From NCBI GenBank assembly GCA_947174735.1, contig CAMWKC010000148.1, forward strand, positions 1 through 5,826: 5,826 nucleotides of DNA, given 5' to 3'. The notes beneath the pieces are model-generated. The model saw only the letters and a program-made list of their open reading frames with translations. It did no database searches and was not told where the DNA came from. Positions within the stretch are counted from its first letter, which is position 1; each line of letters begins with the position of its first letter. This DNA is from an uncultured Porphyromonadaceae bacterium (lineage in GTDB: Bacteria > Bacteroidota > Bacteroidia > Bacteroidales > Muribaculaceae). Shown in pieces: positions 1-5,826 of this stretch. Both the position numbers and the translations under genes were made by a program.

Positions 1-15
1 TAATATAAGAGGTTG

Positions 16-58
16 GAGAATTTTAGAATTACCGAGAATTTAAATAAGAGAGGAGAAT
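16..58. repeat. Three spaced copies of GAGAAT in the left flank
   Basis: The word GAGAATTT occurs at 16-23 and 34-41, and GAGAAT again at 53-58, so the copies start 18 and 19 nt apart. The stretch is purine-rich on this strand and lies beyond the 3' end of the phosphatase gene. The remainder of 1-88 shows no gene or convincing terminator. The repeats may be chance in a biased sequence. A regulator site or leader for something left of the window cannot be judged from here. Confidence 0.25.
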
Positions 59-88
59 GACAGAAAAACAGGACTTTGTCTTTTGATG

Positions 89-607
89 TCAACAACGGTC
101 AAGAAGACCGGCACAGGCGTCTTCAAGCAGATCAAGTACAAGTTCAAAACCTTCGGCACCTTCATAATAAGGGTCTGGCACACTGTCATAATAAGGATGT
201 AGACGTGCGTAATTCATCATACGCACCACTTTGTCACGTGCTTCAAGAGTAGGAGCCAGACTACGGAGACGGTCATAATTACTATCGTCCATAGCTACAA
301 TAATATCGAAATTATCAAAATCCGAACTTCTGACAGGACGGCTGCGATGGGTCAGTTCATATCCTCGACGTCTTGCATGAGCACGCATACGGCTGTCAGG
401 CAACTGGCCGGCATGACCTCCATAAAGTCCTGCAGAGTCAAGCATATAATCAGCTTCCTCACCACGCTCACGCAAAATACTACGCATCACTTCTTCCGCA
501 GCCGGCGAACGGCAGATATTACACACACACACAAATAGAATCTTACGCGGCTTTCGGGCATTGTCTGAGTCGCATACGTTATCGCTTTGTGATTTTCTAT
601 TCATCAT
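89..607 (-). CDS. Low-molecular-weight protein tyrosine phosphatase (LMW-PTP)
   Basis: A cytoplasmic cysteine-dependent phosphatase of the LMW-PTP family, which removes phosphate from phosphotyrosine (some relatives act on phosphoarginine). The CX5R P-loop lies at residues 27-33 (CVCNICR, followed by SPAAE), with C27 as predicted nucleophile and R33 as phosphate-binding arginine. The general-acid loop is VPDPYY with D145, and the following EGAEGFELVLDLLEDAC segment is typical of the family. At 172 residues it is slightly longer than the usual 150-160, because about 20 polar residues precede the first beta strand (KILFV). No in-frame start lies between M2 and the P-loop, so the extension is real or the start is M2 (604). 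Oddity: the third P-loop position, normally Gly (CLGNICRS), is Cys29. No tyrosine kinase or polysaccharide gene is adjacent, so its partner is unknown. Arsenate reductase activity is an alternative, but the DPYY acid motif favours a phosphatase. Confidence 0.93.
   Translation of the reverse strand: MMNRKSQSDNVCDSDNARKPRKILFVCVCNICRSPAAEEVMRSILRERGEEADYMLDSAGLYGGHAGQLPDSRMRAHARRRGYELTHRSRPVRSSDFDNFDIIVAMDDSNYDRLRSLAPTLEARDKVVRMMNYARLHPYYDSVPDPYYEGAEGFELVLDLLEDACAGLLDRC
521..532. repeat. (AC)6 dinucleotide tract inside the phosphatase P-loop codons
   Basis: Six AC units on the plus strand read as GTG TGT GTG TGT on the coding (minus) strand, encoding V26-C27-V28-C29 with the catalytic Cys27. 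Gain or loss of one unit would shift the frame within the active site. The tract is directly visible. Any slippage is inference, and six units is short for a bacterial contingency locus. Confidence 0.7.
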
Positions 608-623
608 ATTTCGTTTTAAGGGT

Positions 624-656
624 CAAATTTAATGATTTTTTTATTATATTTTCTAA
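624..656 (-). promoter_or_regulatory. Candidate Bacteroidota promoter for the phosphatase gene
   Basis: Reading the minus strand, TAAATTTG at 631-624 matches the Bacteroides -7 consensus TAnnTTTG exactly. A poor -33 candidate, TTAG (consensus TTTG), lies at 656-653, 21 nt upstream. The box ends 16 nt before the ATG at 607, implying a very short leader. No Shine-Dalgarno sequence is seen, which is common in this phylum. The -7 match is observed and the function is inferred. Confidence 0.45.
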
Positions 657-661
657 TTTTG
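628..661 (+). promoter_or_regulatory. Candidate Bacteroidota promoter for the lipoprotein gene
   Basis: TAATTTTG at 654-661 matches the Bacteroides -7 consensus TAnnTTTG exactly. The only -33 candidate is TTTA at 628-631, 22 nt upstream, which is weak. The box ends 25 nt before the ATG at 687, which fits a short leader. The AT-only run between the boxes (T7 at 636-642) could aid melting. It overlaps the candidate promoter on the other strand. Confidence 0.5.
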
Positions 662-686
662 CGCATTACTTTCATCGTAGGCCCAC

Positions 687-1454
687 ATGATTATAACAAA
701 TCACAGTATATTAAAGACTATCCCTACCCTCAGGCGCTTAATTCAGGGAAATATCGCCCTGCTTCTGCTCTGCCTTGTCCCGGCTTGCTCCGGTTCTAAA
801 GAAGAAAATCCACTTGACAGTGTACATACCTCGGCAGCTGCCGAAATTCCTGTCACTGACAATGGCGGTTACAGCGGACCGGAATTGTTAGGTCTACGTA
901 TCCGTATTAATAATATAGGTCCGTTGAATCAGGTATTCAATGATCTCAATCCCGAACAGATGCGTTATGCCACACAGCTCGGTATTGACCCTATAACTAA
1001 TCTGCGTAACACATATTTTACAAAACGTCCTGTGGTACGGCTGAAGAACAATGAAGCATACGTACTCGATTCGCTGACTCACTCTCTGCCTTATCTCGTA
1101 CCGGAAGCCGAACGGTTGCTACACCGTATCGGTATGAATTTCATTGATTCGCTTAAATCACGCGGAGCCAGCGGTTATCGTATCAAAGTCACCAGTGTGC
1201 TGCGTACGGCTGCTTCGGTCAGAGAATTACGCAAAGTAAATGTCAACGCTACCGAGGAATCCACACATCAGTACGGTACCACATTCGATATATCTTACTC
1301 CGATTTTCCGCATGACCCCACTACCCCGGTAGTCGAACGTGAGGATCTTAAAAATCTTTTAGGTGAAGTACTCGCTGATTTACGCCGGGATAGCTGTTGT
1401 CTTGTAAAATACGAAAAGACTTCACCCTGCTTTCACGTAACGGCCACACGCTAA
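687..1454 (+). CDS. Predicted lipoprotein, DUF5715-like, with M15/LAS peptidase-like motifs
   Basis: Residues 1-34 form a lipoprotein signal: basic n-region (K10, R16, R17), hydrophobic core NIALLLLCL and lipobox VPAC with lipidated C34. SGSKEE follows, an acidic tract resembling Bacteroidota surface-export signals, so the protein may face outward. The C-terminal half carries S170-V-L-R173-T174, then S192-T-H194-Q-Y-G197-T-T-F-D201, then H250 six residues from the end. This is the order found in M15 D,D-carboxypeptidases and related LAS zinc peptidases (SxxR[ST], SxHxxGxxxD, last His). From memory it best resembles the uncharacterised Bacteroidota family DUF5715. Oddity: the catalytic Glu usual three residues before the last His is Pro, and the alternative His two before is Cys248. 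It may therefore be a murein-binding or non-peptidase relative. The next ATG, at M92, would delete the signal, so 687 is preferred. It is separated by 73 nt from the AsmA-like gene. Confidence 0.8.
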   Translation: MIITNHSILKTIPTLRRLIQGNIALLLLCLVPACSGSKEENPLDSVHTSAAAEIPVTDNGGYSGPELLGLRIRINNIGPLNQVFNDLNPEQMRYATQLGIDPITNLRNTYFTKRPVVRLKNNEAYVLDSLTHSLPYLVPEAERLLHRIGMNFIDSLKSRGASGYRIKVTSVLRTAASVRELRKVNVNATEESTHQYGTTFDISYSDFPHDPTTPVVEREDLKNLLGEVLADLRRDSCCLVKYEKTSPCFHVTATR

Positions 1455-1527
1455 ACCTCACTACTTTAAGGCTCATTATAAAGTCGAGATTCCACTGTTC
1501 TGGCTATATACCAAAAATTCAATACCT

Positions 1528-4500
1528 ATGAAAATTAATTCCGACGATTCATCAGACCATAAGGATACCGTCTCGCGTCCGCCGCTGTCACGCCCTCTGA
1601 AAATACTCCGTGCAGCCGGCTGGTGTGTCGTAGGTATAGTAGGTCTGGCAACAGTATCGCTTGGGGCAATAACATTTTACCTTACTCCACAACGACTGTC
1701 ACGAATCGTAAGTCAGCAGGCCGGTAAATATCTTAATGCTGACGTAGCTGTTCATAACATGCGGTTCACTATATGGTCTTCGTTTCCTCATTTCTGGATT
1801 TCGGCCGACTCGATACGTGTCATCTCACATACATTAGATAATATTCCGGATTCGATAGCTAAGGCATTGCCCCCTGACAGAGCCTTTCTCGGTTCCACAC
1901 ACAGTCTGCACGGAAGCATTAATCTGACTGACCTTATGGCAGGCCGTATTTCTCTGCGCAATGTGACGGTAGATAGTCTCCGCGTCAATCTGATAGCTTT
2001 CAATGACAGCATCAACAATTATAACATTGTTCCCGATGACGCCTCTATGCCTGACAAAGTGCCTTACATAACAGCCAATATTATACAGCTCACCAACCCG
2101 CAAGCGCTCACATATTTCAATGCCTCGGATGCTACCACGGTAGATACACGTCTGAAAAGCGCCTCCCTTCATCGGCAGGAAGATGAGCGTAACACCTACC
2201 GTCTTACCATTGACGGTAAAGCCGATATGACTGTAGGACAACTTCAGTTACTTCGGAAATTTCCGTTCAATCTTTCCGGTCTTGTGCATCTTGACTTCGA
2301 TCCCCTACGTGTGCGTATGAGTGATTACGCCGTATCACTGGCCGATGTTAAGGGTCATCTTTCGCTCAACGCACAGCTCGACGGTAATGTGAAAGTATCA
2401 AGCATGTCATATTCCATAGCGAGTTTTCACCCTCTCGAGGTCCTACGCTATCTGATGCCGACACTGGCTACTCAGCTTGACGCTATGTCGGCCAATGTCG
2501 ACGTTACGGCACAAGCAAGACTCACTGCTCCATGGCATCCTTCAATACAACCTTTACCGTCATTGGAAATTGATGTCAATGTACCTTCAGGTTCCGCTTC
2601 TTATACTGTACAGAATGAAGGTACCTACACGCTTGAGGATATAAATATGCAAGCCAAGCTTGTTTTTGACGGTAATGAGCCCGCCGCTACCTACATAACA
2701 CTACCTTCGATGCATCTGCGCGGAAAAGGTCTTAGTGCCGACATATCAGGACGTCTTGACGATATAACTACCTCACCGAGATTACAGGCCGACATACAAT
2801 GCTCGACTGATCTGAAAGTTACAGGCCGTCTGCCTATGCTACGCCCGTATAATTTAGGTGGAACTCTGACTGCCGAAACTAAGGTAGAATGTAATCTTGA
2901 TGCTCTTATGGCCAACCCGCTGTTAGCTTTGCGAGCTGACGGGGAAACTACTATAAACAATCTGCAGCTCAAGCCGGCTGCCATACCGGGCCTGACAATA
3001 GAGACTAAAGAAGCTACGATAGCTTTTCAGACTGAAAGAGAAGAAGACAGCGATATATGCCAAACAATAGCTGATATAGCATTGAACGGAGTAAAAATGC
3101 GCACTTCCTCAGTCAGCGCCGATATGAAGCGTATAGATATAAAAGCCGTTACCGAACCACATCCTACACTCACAGACGCACCGTTACCCATATCCCTGAA
3201 CGCATGGGTAAATGATGCAGATGCAAAAATACCTTCTGAGTCGATAACACTTGCTTTAGGCGGATTCACACTAAAAGCCTCAGCACCTGATTTACGAAAA
3301 CCTACTGCAGATATAACAGGAGTCGCTTCTCTCAATCGGCTACATATAAATACTACCAATACACATACACGCCTGCATGACCTAAAGCTTAATCTCGATG
3401 TACATAATACCGGACGTTATGTTCCACGTACAGCCTCGATGAAACCTCATGCAGACACCGAAGGATTGAAAGGCACACGCCACACACCTCTCTATCTCGT
3501 ACCTTCGTTATCCAAAACTGTATCTGAGCTTCTCAGAAACAATGCTTTTAAAGTCTCACTCAAAGCTGACGGCGGAGAATTTATAACCAAGGCTGTACCT
3601 GCCCCGAGCTATCTGTATGACCTTGACCTTAGACTTGACAATAACCGGTTTGATGTTCATAATCTGCGCCTGCGTGCCGGAGACACAGGTATGGGTATGC
3701 ATGGAACAATATCAGGCCTACGCGATTTCATGTTGTCAAAACGTCCTGTACCGCTTGATATAGATATGACCGTAGCACTTGACACAGTCAATATTAACCG
3801 TCTGGCACGTCTGTACGAACGCAGTATGATACTTGCCGGTGATACGACAGCCGGTAAAGCAGCTGTCCCGGCACCTCCTAAAAGTTCCGACTCGGTGGCC
3901 GTAATGATTCCTCGAAATATCAACGCCCGGATAAAAGCCACAGCCATGGAAACGGTCTATACAGATTTACACCTGTACAACCTGAAGACGAATATAAGTG
4001 TGCGCGATGGTGTGGTTGATGTGAATCCGCTTAATATATCGGCTGCTTTCGGTGATGCTGCAATGAAATTACGGTATGCCACCGATAACATACAGGCCAT
4101 AGGAGTCAGTGCTTCCCTTGATTTCAATAATATCAATGTAGTCAGCTTCTTTCAGAATTTCCATACACTCCTGTTAATGATGCCGCAAATGGAAAATTTG
4201 TCAGGTTATATTACAGCCAATATGAATGGAAATTTCAGCATTTTTCCTGATATGTATGCCAATGTACCCTCAATTCAGGCCGCTATAACTATAAAAGGAC
4301 GTGAGCTGAAAGTACATCAGAGCGATTTCATACGCCGTCTGACACGTATGCTTCTTATACATACCGATGACGATCTTAGTATCGACGATGTAGATGTACG
4401 CGCTGTAATACATGATAATCTGTGTGAGCTGTATCCTTTTACATTTAAGTTTGACAGTTACTGTCTCTCTATGGCCGGACTGAATAACTTCCAAGGCAAT

Positions 4501-4785
4501 ATGTATTATCATATCGGAGTCGAAAAATCACCGCTTCATATTCCTTTCGGCATTAACATTGTAGGTAATTACAGCCATCCTCAACTACGTTTCGGAGGAG
4601 CTCATTTCAAAGTTAATCAGGCTACGGATATAACTTCGCATATAGCGACTCAACAAACTTTCAATGTTGTCAAAGAAGCCAAGTATTACATACATGAATT
4701 TGTGCGTAAGGCGGCACAAGCGGTAGAAGCTCCGACACCGGCGCCTGTACTTACACAATCAAAGACTGAAAAAAATAATGACTGA
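1528..4785 (+). CDS. Large AsmA-like envelope protein (AsmA/TamB/YhdP superfamily)
   Basis: A 1085-residue protein with a short cytoplasmic N-terminus (about 1-27), one membrane helix at about 28-52 (CVVGIVGLATVSLGAITFYL) and a long periplasmic body. Right after the helix comes the AsmA signature region, LTPQRLSRIVSQQAGKYLN followed by ADVAVHNMRF and SSFPHFWISADSIRV. The middle is rich in alternating polar/hydrophobic strands with repeated L-x-L and D-x-D patterns, as expected of the beta-groove fold. A Pro/Ala linker near 778-790 (AAVPAPPKSSDS) separates a C-terminal AsmA-type domain at about 795-1028, ending HPQLRFGG. The last ~55 residues are a helix plus a Pro/Thr/Lys-rich tail with no second membrane segment. 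Enterobacterial relatives act in phospholipid transport and outer-membrane homeostasis; that role here is inference. ATG 1528 is chosen because it keeps the membrane helix and the frame has a stop at 1438-1440. The gene overlaps the HAD gene by 8 nt. Confidence 0.88.
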   Translation: MKINSDDSSDHKDTVSRPPLSRPLKILRAAGWCVVGIVGLATVSLGAITFYLTPQRLSRIVSQQAGKYLNADVAVHNMRFTIWSSFPHFWISADSIRVISHTLDNIPDSIAKALPPDRAFLGSTHSLHGSINLTDLMAGRISLRNVTVDSLRVNLIAFNDSINNYNIVPDDASMPDKVPYITANIIQLTNPQALTYFNASDATTVDTRLKSASLHRQEDERNTYRLTIDGKADMTVGQLQLLRKFPFNLSGLVHLDFDPLRVRMSDYAVSLADVKGHLSLNAQLDGNVKVSSMSYSIASFHPLEVLRYLMPTLATQLDAMSANVDVTAQARLTAPWHPSIQPLPSLEIDVNVPSGSASYTVQNEGTYTLEDINMQAKLVFDGNEPAATYITLPSMHLRGKGLSADISGRLDDITTSPRLQADIQCSTDLKVTGRLPMLRPYNLGGTLTAETKVECNLDALMANPLLALRADGETTINNLQLKPAAIPGLTIETKEATIAFQTEREEDSDICQTIADIALNGVKMRTSSVSADMKRIDIKAVTEPHPTLTDAPLPISLNAWVNDADAKIPSESITLALGGFTLKASAPDLRKPTADITGVASLNRLHINTTNTHTRLHDLKLNLDVHNTGRYVPRTASMKPHADTEGLKGTRHTPLYLVPSLSKTVSELLRNNAFKVSLKADGGEFITKAVPAPSYLYDLDLRLDNNRFDVHNLRLRAGDTGMGMHGTISGLRDFMLSKRPVPLDIDMTVALDTVNINRLARLYERSMILAGDTTAGKAAVPAPPKSSDSVAVMIPRNINARIKATAMETVYTDLHLYNLKTNISVRDGVVDVNPLNISAAFGDAAMKLRYATDNIQAIGVSASLDFNNINVVSFFQNFHTLLLMMPQMENLSGYITANMNGNFSIFPDMYANVPSIQAAITIKGRELKVHQSDFIRRLTRMLLIHTDDDLSIDDVDVRAVIHDNLCELYPFTFKFDSYCLSMAGLNNFQGNMYYHIGVEKSPLHIPFGINIVGNYSHPQLRFGGAHFKVNQATDITSHIATQQTFNVVKEAKYYIHEFVRKAAQAVEAPTPAPVLTQSKTEKNND
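4769..4785 (+). promoter_or_regulatory. Overlapping stop/start with A-rich initiation region
   Basis: The AsmA-like gene ends in TGA at 4783-4785 while the HAD gene starts with ATG at 4778-4780, an 8-nt overlap (ATGACTGA). An A7 tract at 4769-4775 sits just before the ATG and no Shine-Dalgarno site is present. A-rich sequence before the start is a known initiation feature in Bacteroidota. The arrangement suggests translational coupling, which is inferred. Confidence 0.6.
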
Positions 4786-5542
4786 TATCTTACAATCCAC
4801 ACCCTCTATAGACGATATGCTACATGCTATCAAGACCTACCGTGCGCGTACAGGCTGTAAGCCGGGTTCACAGCATGCAGCTCTTATAGATATGGACGGT
4901 GTGCTTTACGACTCAATGAAATATCACACTCTGGCCTGGCAGCGTATGGTATCCGAACAGGGCATAGACTGTGACCGTGACGAATTCTATCTGTACGAAG
5001 GCATGACAGGTAAGGCCACAATCGACCTTATATGGCGCCGGGAACGCGGAGTTGGTGTCAGTGACGATGAAGTAAAACGTCTCTACGCTATCAAGGCACG
5101 CTATTTCGTTGAGATGGGACGTAAGGAAACTATGCCGGGAGCTGACCGTATGCTTCAGGCTCTTATGAAAGCCGGCTGGGACCGTGTTTTAGTTACAGGT
5201 TCGGCACAAAGTTCTCTGCTTGAACGTCTGGACGAAGATTATCCGGGTGCTTTCGTGGCAGAACGTCGTGTCACCGCTCTTGATGTCACACACGGAAAAC
5301 CTGACCCTGAACCTTATCTTCGAGGCTTACAGAAACTTAATGCACGTCCGTGTGAAGCCATAGTCATAGAAAACGCACCGCTCGGTGTGCGCGCAGGTGT
5401 GGAAGCCGGATGTTTCACGGTAGCTGTCACTACAGGCCCGATTCCTCGCAAAGAATTTGAGAAGGAGAAAGCCGATCTTATTTTCCCTTCAATGCCGGCG
5501 TTTGCAGAAGCTCTTCCTACTCTTATCCGGTTGTTCAACTAA
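4778..5542 (+). CDS. HAD-superfamily hydrolase, beta-phosphoglucomutase-like (subfamily IA type)
   Basis: A predicted soluble phosphatase or phosphomutase using an aspartyl-phosphate intermediate. Motif I is D38-M-D40-G-V-L-Y-D-S (nucleophile D38, acid/base D40), motif II V-T140-G-S, motif III HG-K174-P-D-P, and motif IV I-E198-N199-A-P-L-G-V. A helical C1 cap lies at about 46-118, including the YEGMTGKATIDLIW segment. Motif IV has Asn where many relatives have Asp (ED), a variant I recall in Bacteroidales HADs, with E198 probably still supporting Mg2+. About 35 residues precede motif I, more than in minimal members; M14 (4817) is an alternative start, but 4778 gives the overlap with the upstream gene. 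The 254-residue length fits the family. Substrate is not determinable: sugar phosphate phosphatase, phosphoglycolate phosphatase and beta-phosphoglucomutase are all possible. It lies in a tight operon before aroB, with only 3 nt between them. Confidence 0.9.
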   Translation: MTDILQSTPSIDDMLHAIKTYRARTGCKPGSQHAALIDMDGVLYDSMKYHTLAWQRMVSEQGIDCDRDEFYLYEGMTGKATIDLIWRRERGVGVSDDEVKRLYAIKARYFVEMGRKETMPGADRMLQALMKAGWDRVLVTGSAQSSLLERLDEDYPGAFVAERRVTALDVTHGKPDPEPYLRGLQKLNARPCEAIVIENAPLGVRAGVEAGCFTVAVTTGPIPRKEFEKEKADLIFPSMPAFAEALPTLIRLFN

Positions 5543-5545
5543 AAT

Positions 5546-5826
5546 ATGGAAGATACAGACATAACAAACTTCAGTCTGCAGGAATTTGCAGTACGTATAG
5601 ACGAAGCCTGTCGTAAGGTCGATAGAAAGGGGTGGTATGTCGTCACAGACACCAATGTCGAAGTCGTGTTGGCAGAATTATTCAGACAGTCAGAAATTCT
5701 TTCTGTATCACCGCGTTTTACCATGACACCAGGTGAAGCTAACAAGACTCCTCAGACTTTGATTGAAATATGGCAGTGGCTGTCTGATAACGGTGCTGCA
5801 CGTCAGTCGGGTATTATAAATATAGG
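5546..5826 (+). CDS. aroB: 3-dehydroquinate synthase, N-terminal part (runs off the window)
   Basis: The first 93 codons of AroB, which uses NAD+ and a divalent metal to convert DAHP to 3-dehydroquinate, the second step of the shikimate pathway to aromatic amino acids, in the cytoplasm. Visible family features are the first Rossmann strand and turn YVVTDTNV (D35, N37), the conserved TPGEANKT segment (E64, K67) and the run QSGIINIG, which leads into the GGG(V/I)xxD loop cut by the window edge. The metal ligands lie in the missing part. Full length should be about 350 residues. The ATG follows the HAD stop by 3 nt with an A-rich upstream (TAAAAT) and no Shine-Dalgarno, fitting operon expression. 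The reading frame is open to the last base; the break is the window end, not a truncation. Confidence 0.92.
   Translation, partial: MEDTDITNFSLQEFAVRIDEACRKVDRKGWYVVTDTNVEVVLAELFRQSEILSVSPRFTMTPGEANKTPQTLIEIWQWLSDNGAARQSGIINI

Noticed and set aside
57..86. Nine-codon ORF (ATG at 57) preceded by AGGAG
   Set aside because: AGGAG ends 1 nt from the ATG, too close for a Shine-Dalgarno, such sites are little used in Bacteroidota, and the peptide has no recognisable feature.
59..88. Possible terminator for the phosphatase gene (short GAC/GTC stem near a T5 run on the minus strand)
   Set aside because: The stem is only 3 bp with a 3-nt loop and no GC-rich extension, so it does not qualify as an intrinsic terminator.
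347..690. Plus-strand open frames across the phosphatase gene
   Set aside because: They are antisense to a clearly recognised LMW-PTP, have low-complexity His/Thr content and show no family features.
1463..1484. Inverted repeat ACTTTA/TAAAGT between the lipoprotein and AsmA-like genes
   Set aside because: A 6-bp AT-rich stem with a 10-nt loop and no following T tract is too weak to call a terminator or operator.
1788..4512. Several minus-strand open frames inside the AsmA-like gene
   Set aside because: They are shadows of a continuous 1085-codon gene with strong family signatures and have no motifs of their own.
5314..5745. Minus-strand open frames over the HAD 3' end and aroB 5' end
   Set aside because: Both plus-strand genes are recognised by conserved motifs; the antisense products look like random composition.

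Overview
The window looks like an ordinary chromosomal segment of a Bacteroidota (Bacteroidales) genome of moderate GC. Muribaculaceae-like is my best guess. The evidence is the Bacteroidales flavour of every protein (a DUF5715-like lipoprotein, a large AsmA-like protein, an N-terminally extended HAD phosphatase), starts with A-rich upstream sequence instead of Shine-Dalgarno sites, and two matches to the Bacteroides -7 promoter box TAnnTTTG. The genus call is inference. I see no phage, transposon, CRISPR array, tRNA or rRNA.

Layout. Positions 1-88 hold no gene I can support, only a purine-rich flank with three spaced GAGAAT words. A low-molecular-weight protein tyrosine phosphatase lies on the minus strand (89-607). 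A 79-bp AT-rich divergent intergenic region (608-686) carries one outward-facing -7 box per strand. On the plus strand follow a predicted lipoprotein with a D,D-peptidase-like (M15/LAS) motif set (687-1454), a 73-bp gap with no clear promoter or terminator, a 1085-residue AsmA-like protein (1528-4785), a HAD-superfamily phosphatase (4778-5542) overlapping it by 8 nt, and after 3 nt the first 93 codons of aroB, 3-dehydroquinate synthase (5546 to the window edge).

How the genes relate. The AsmA-like gene, the HAD gene and aroB are packed like one operon, with probable translational coupling at the first junction. The lipoprotein and AsmA-like protein both point to the cell envelope. aroB belongs to the shikimate pathway, and the HAD substrate cannot be read from sequence. 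The phosphatase is transcribed away from all of these.

I do not see a convincing new multi-gene system. The points most worth a second look are the lipoprotein's M15-like zinc-site pattern without the usual catalytic base, and the phosphatase P-loop, where a normally Gly position is Cys and the codons form a (GT)6 repeat.
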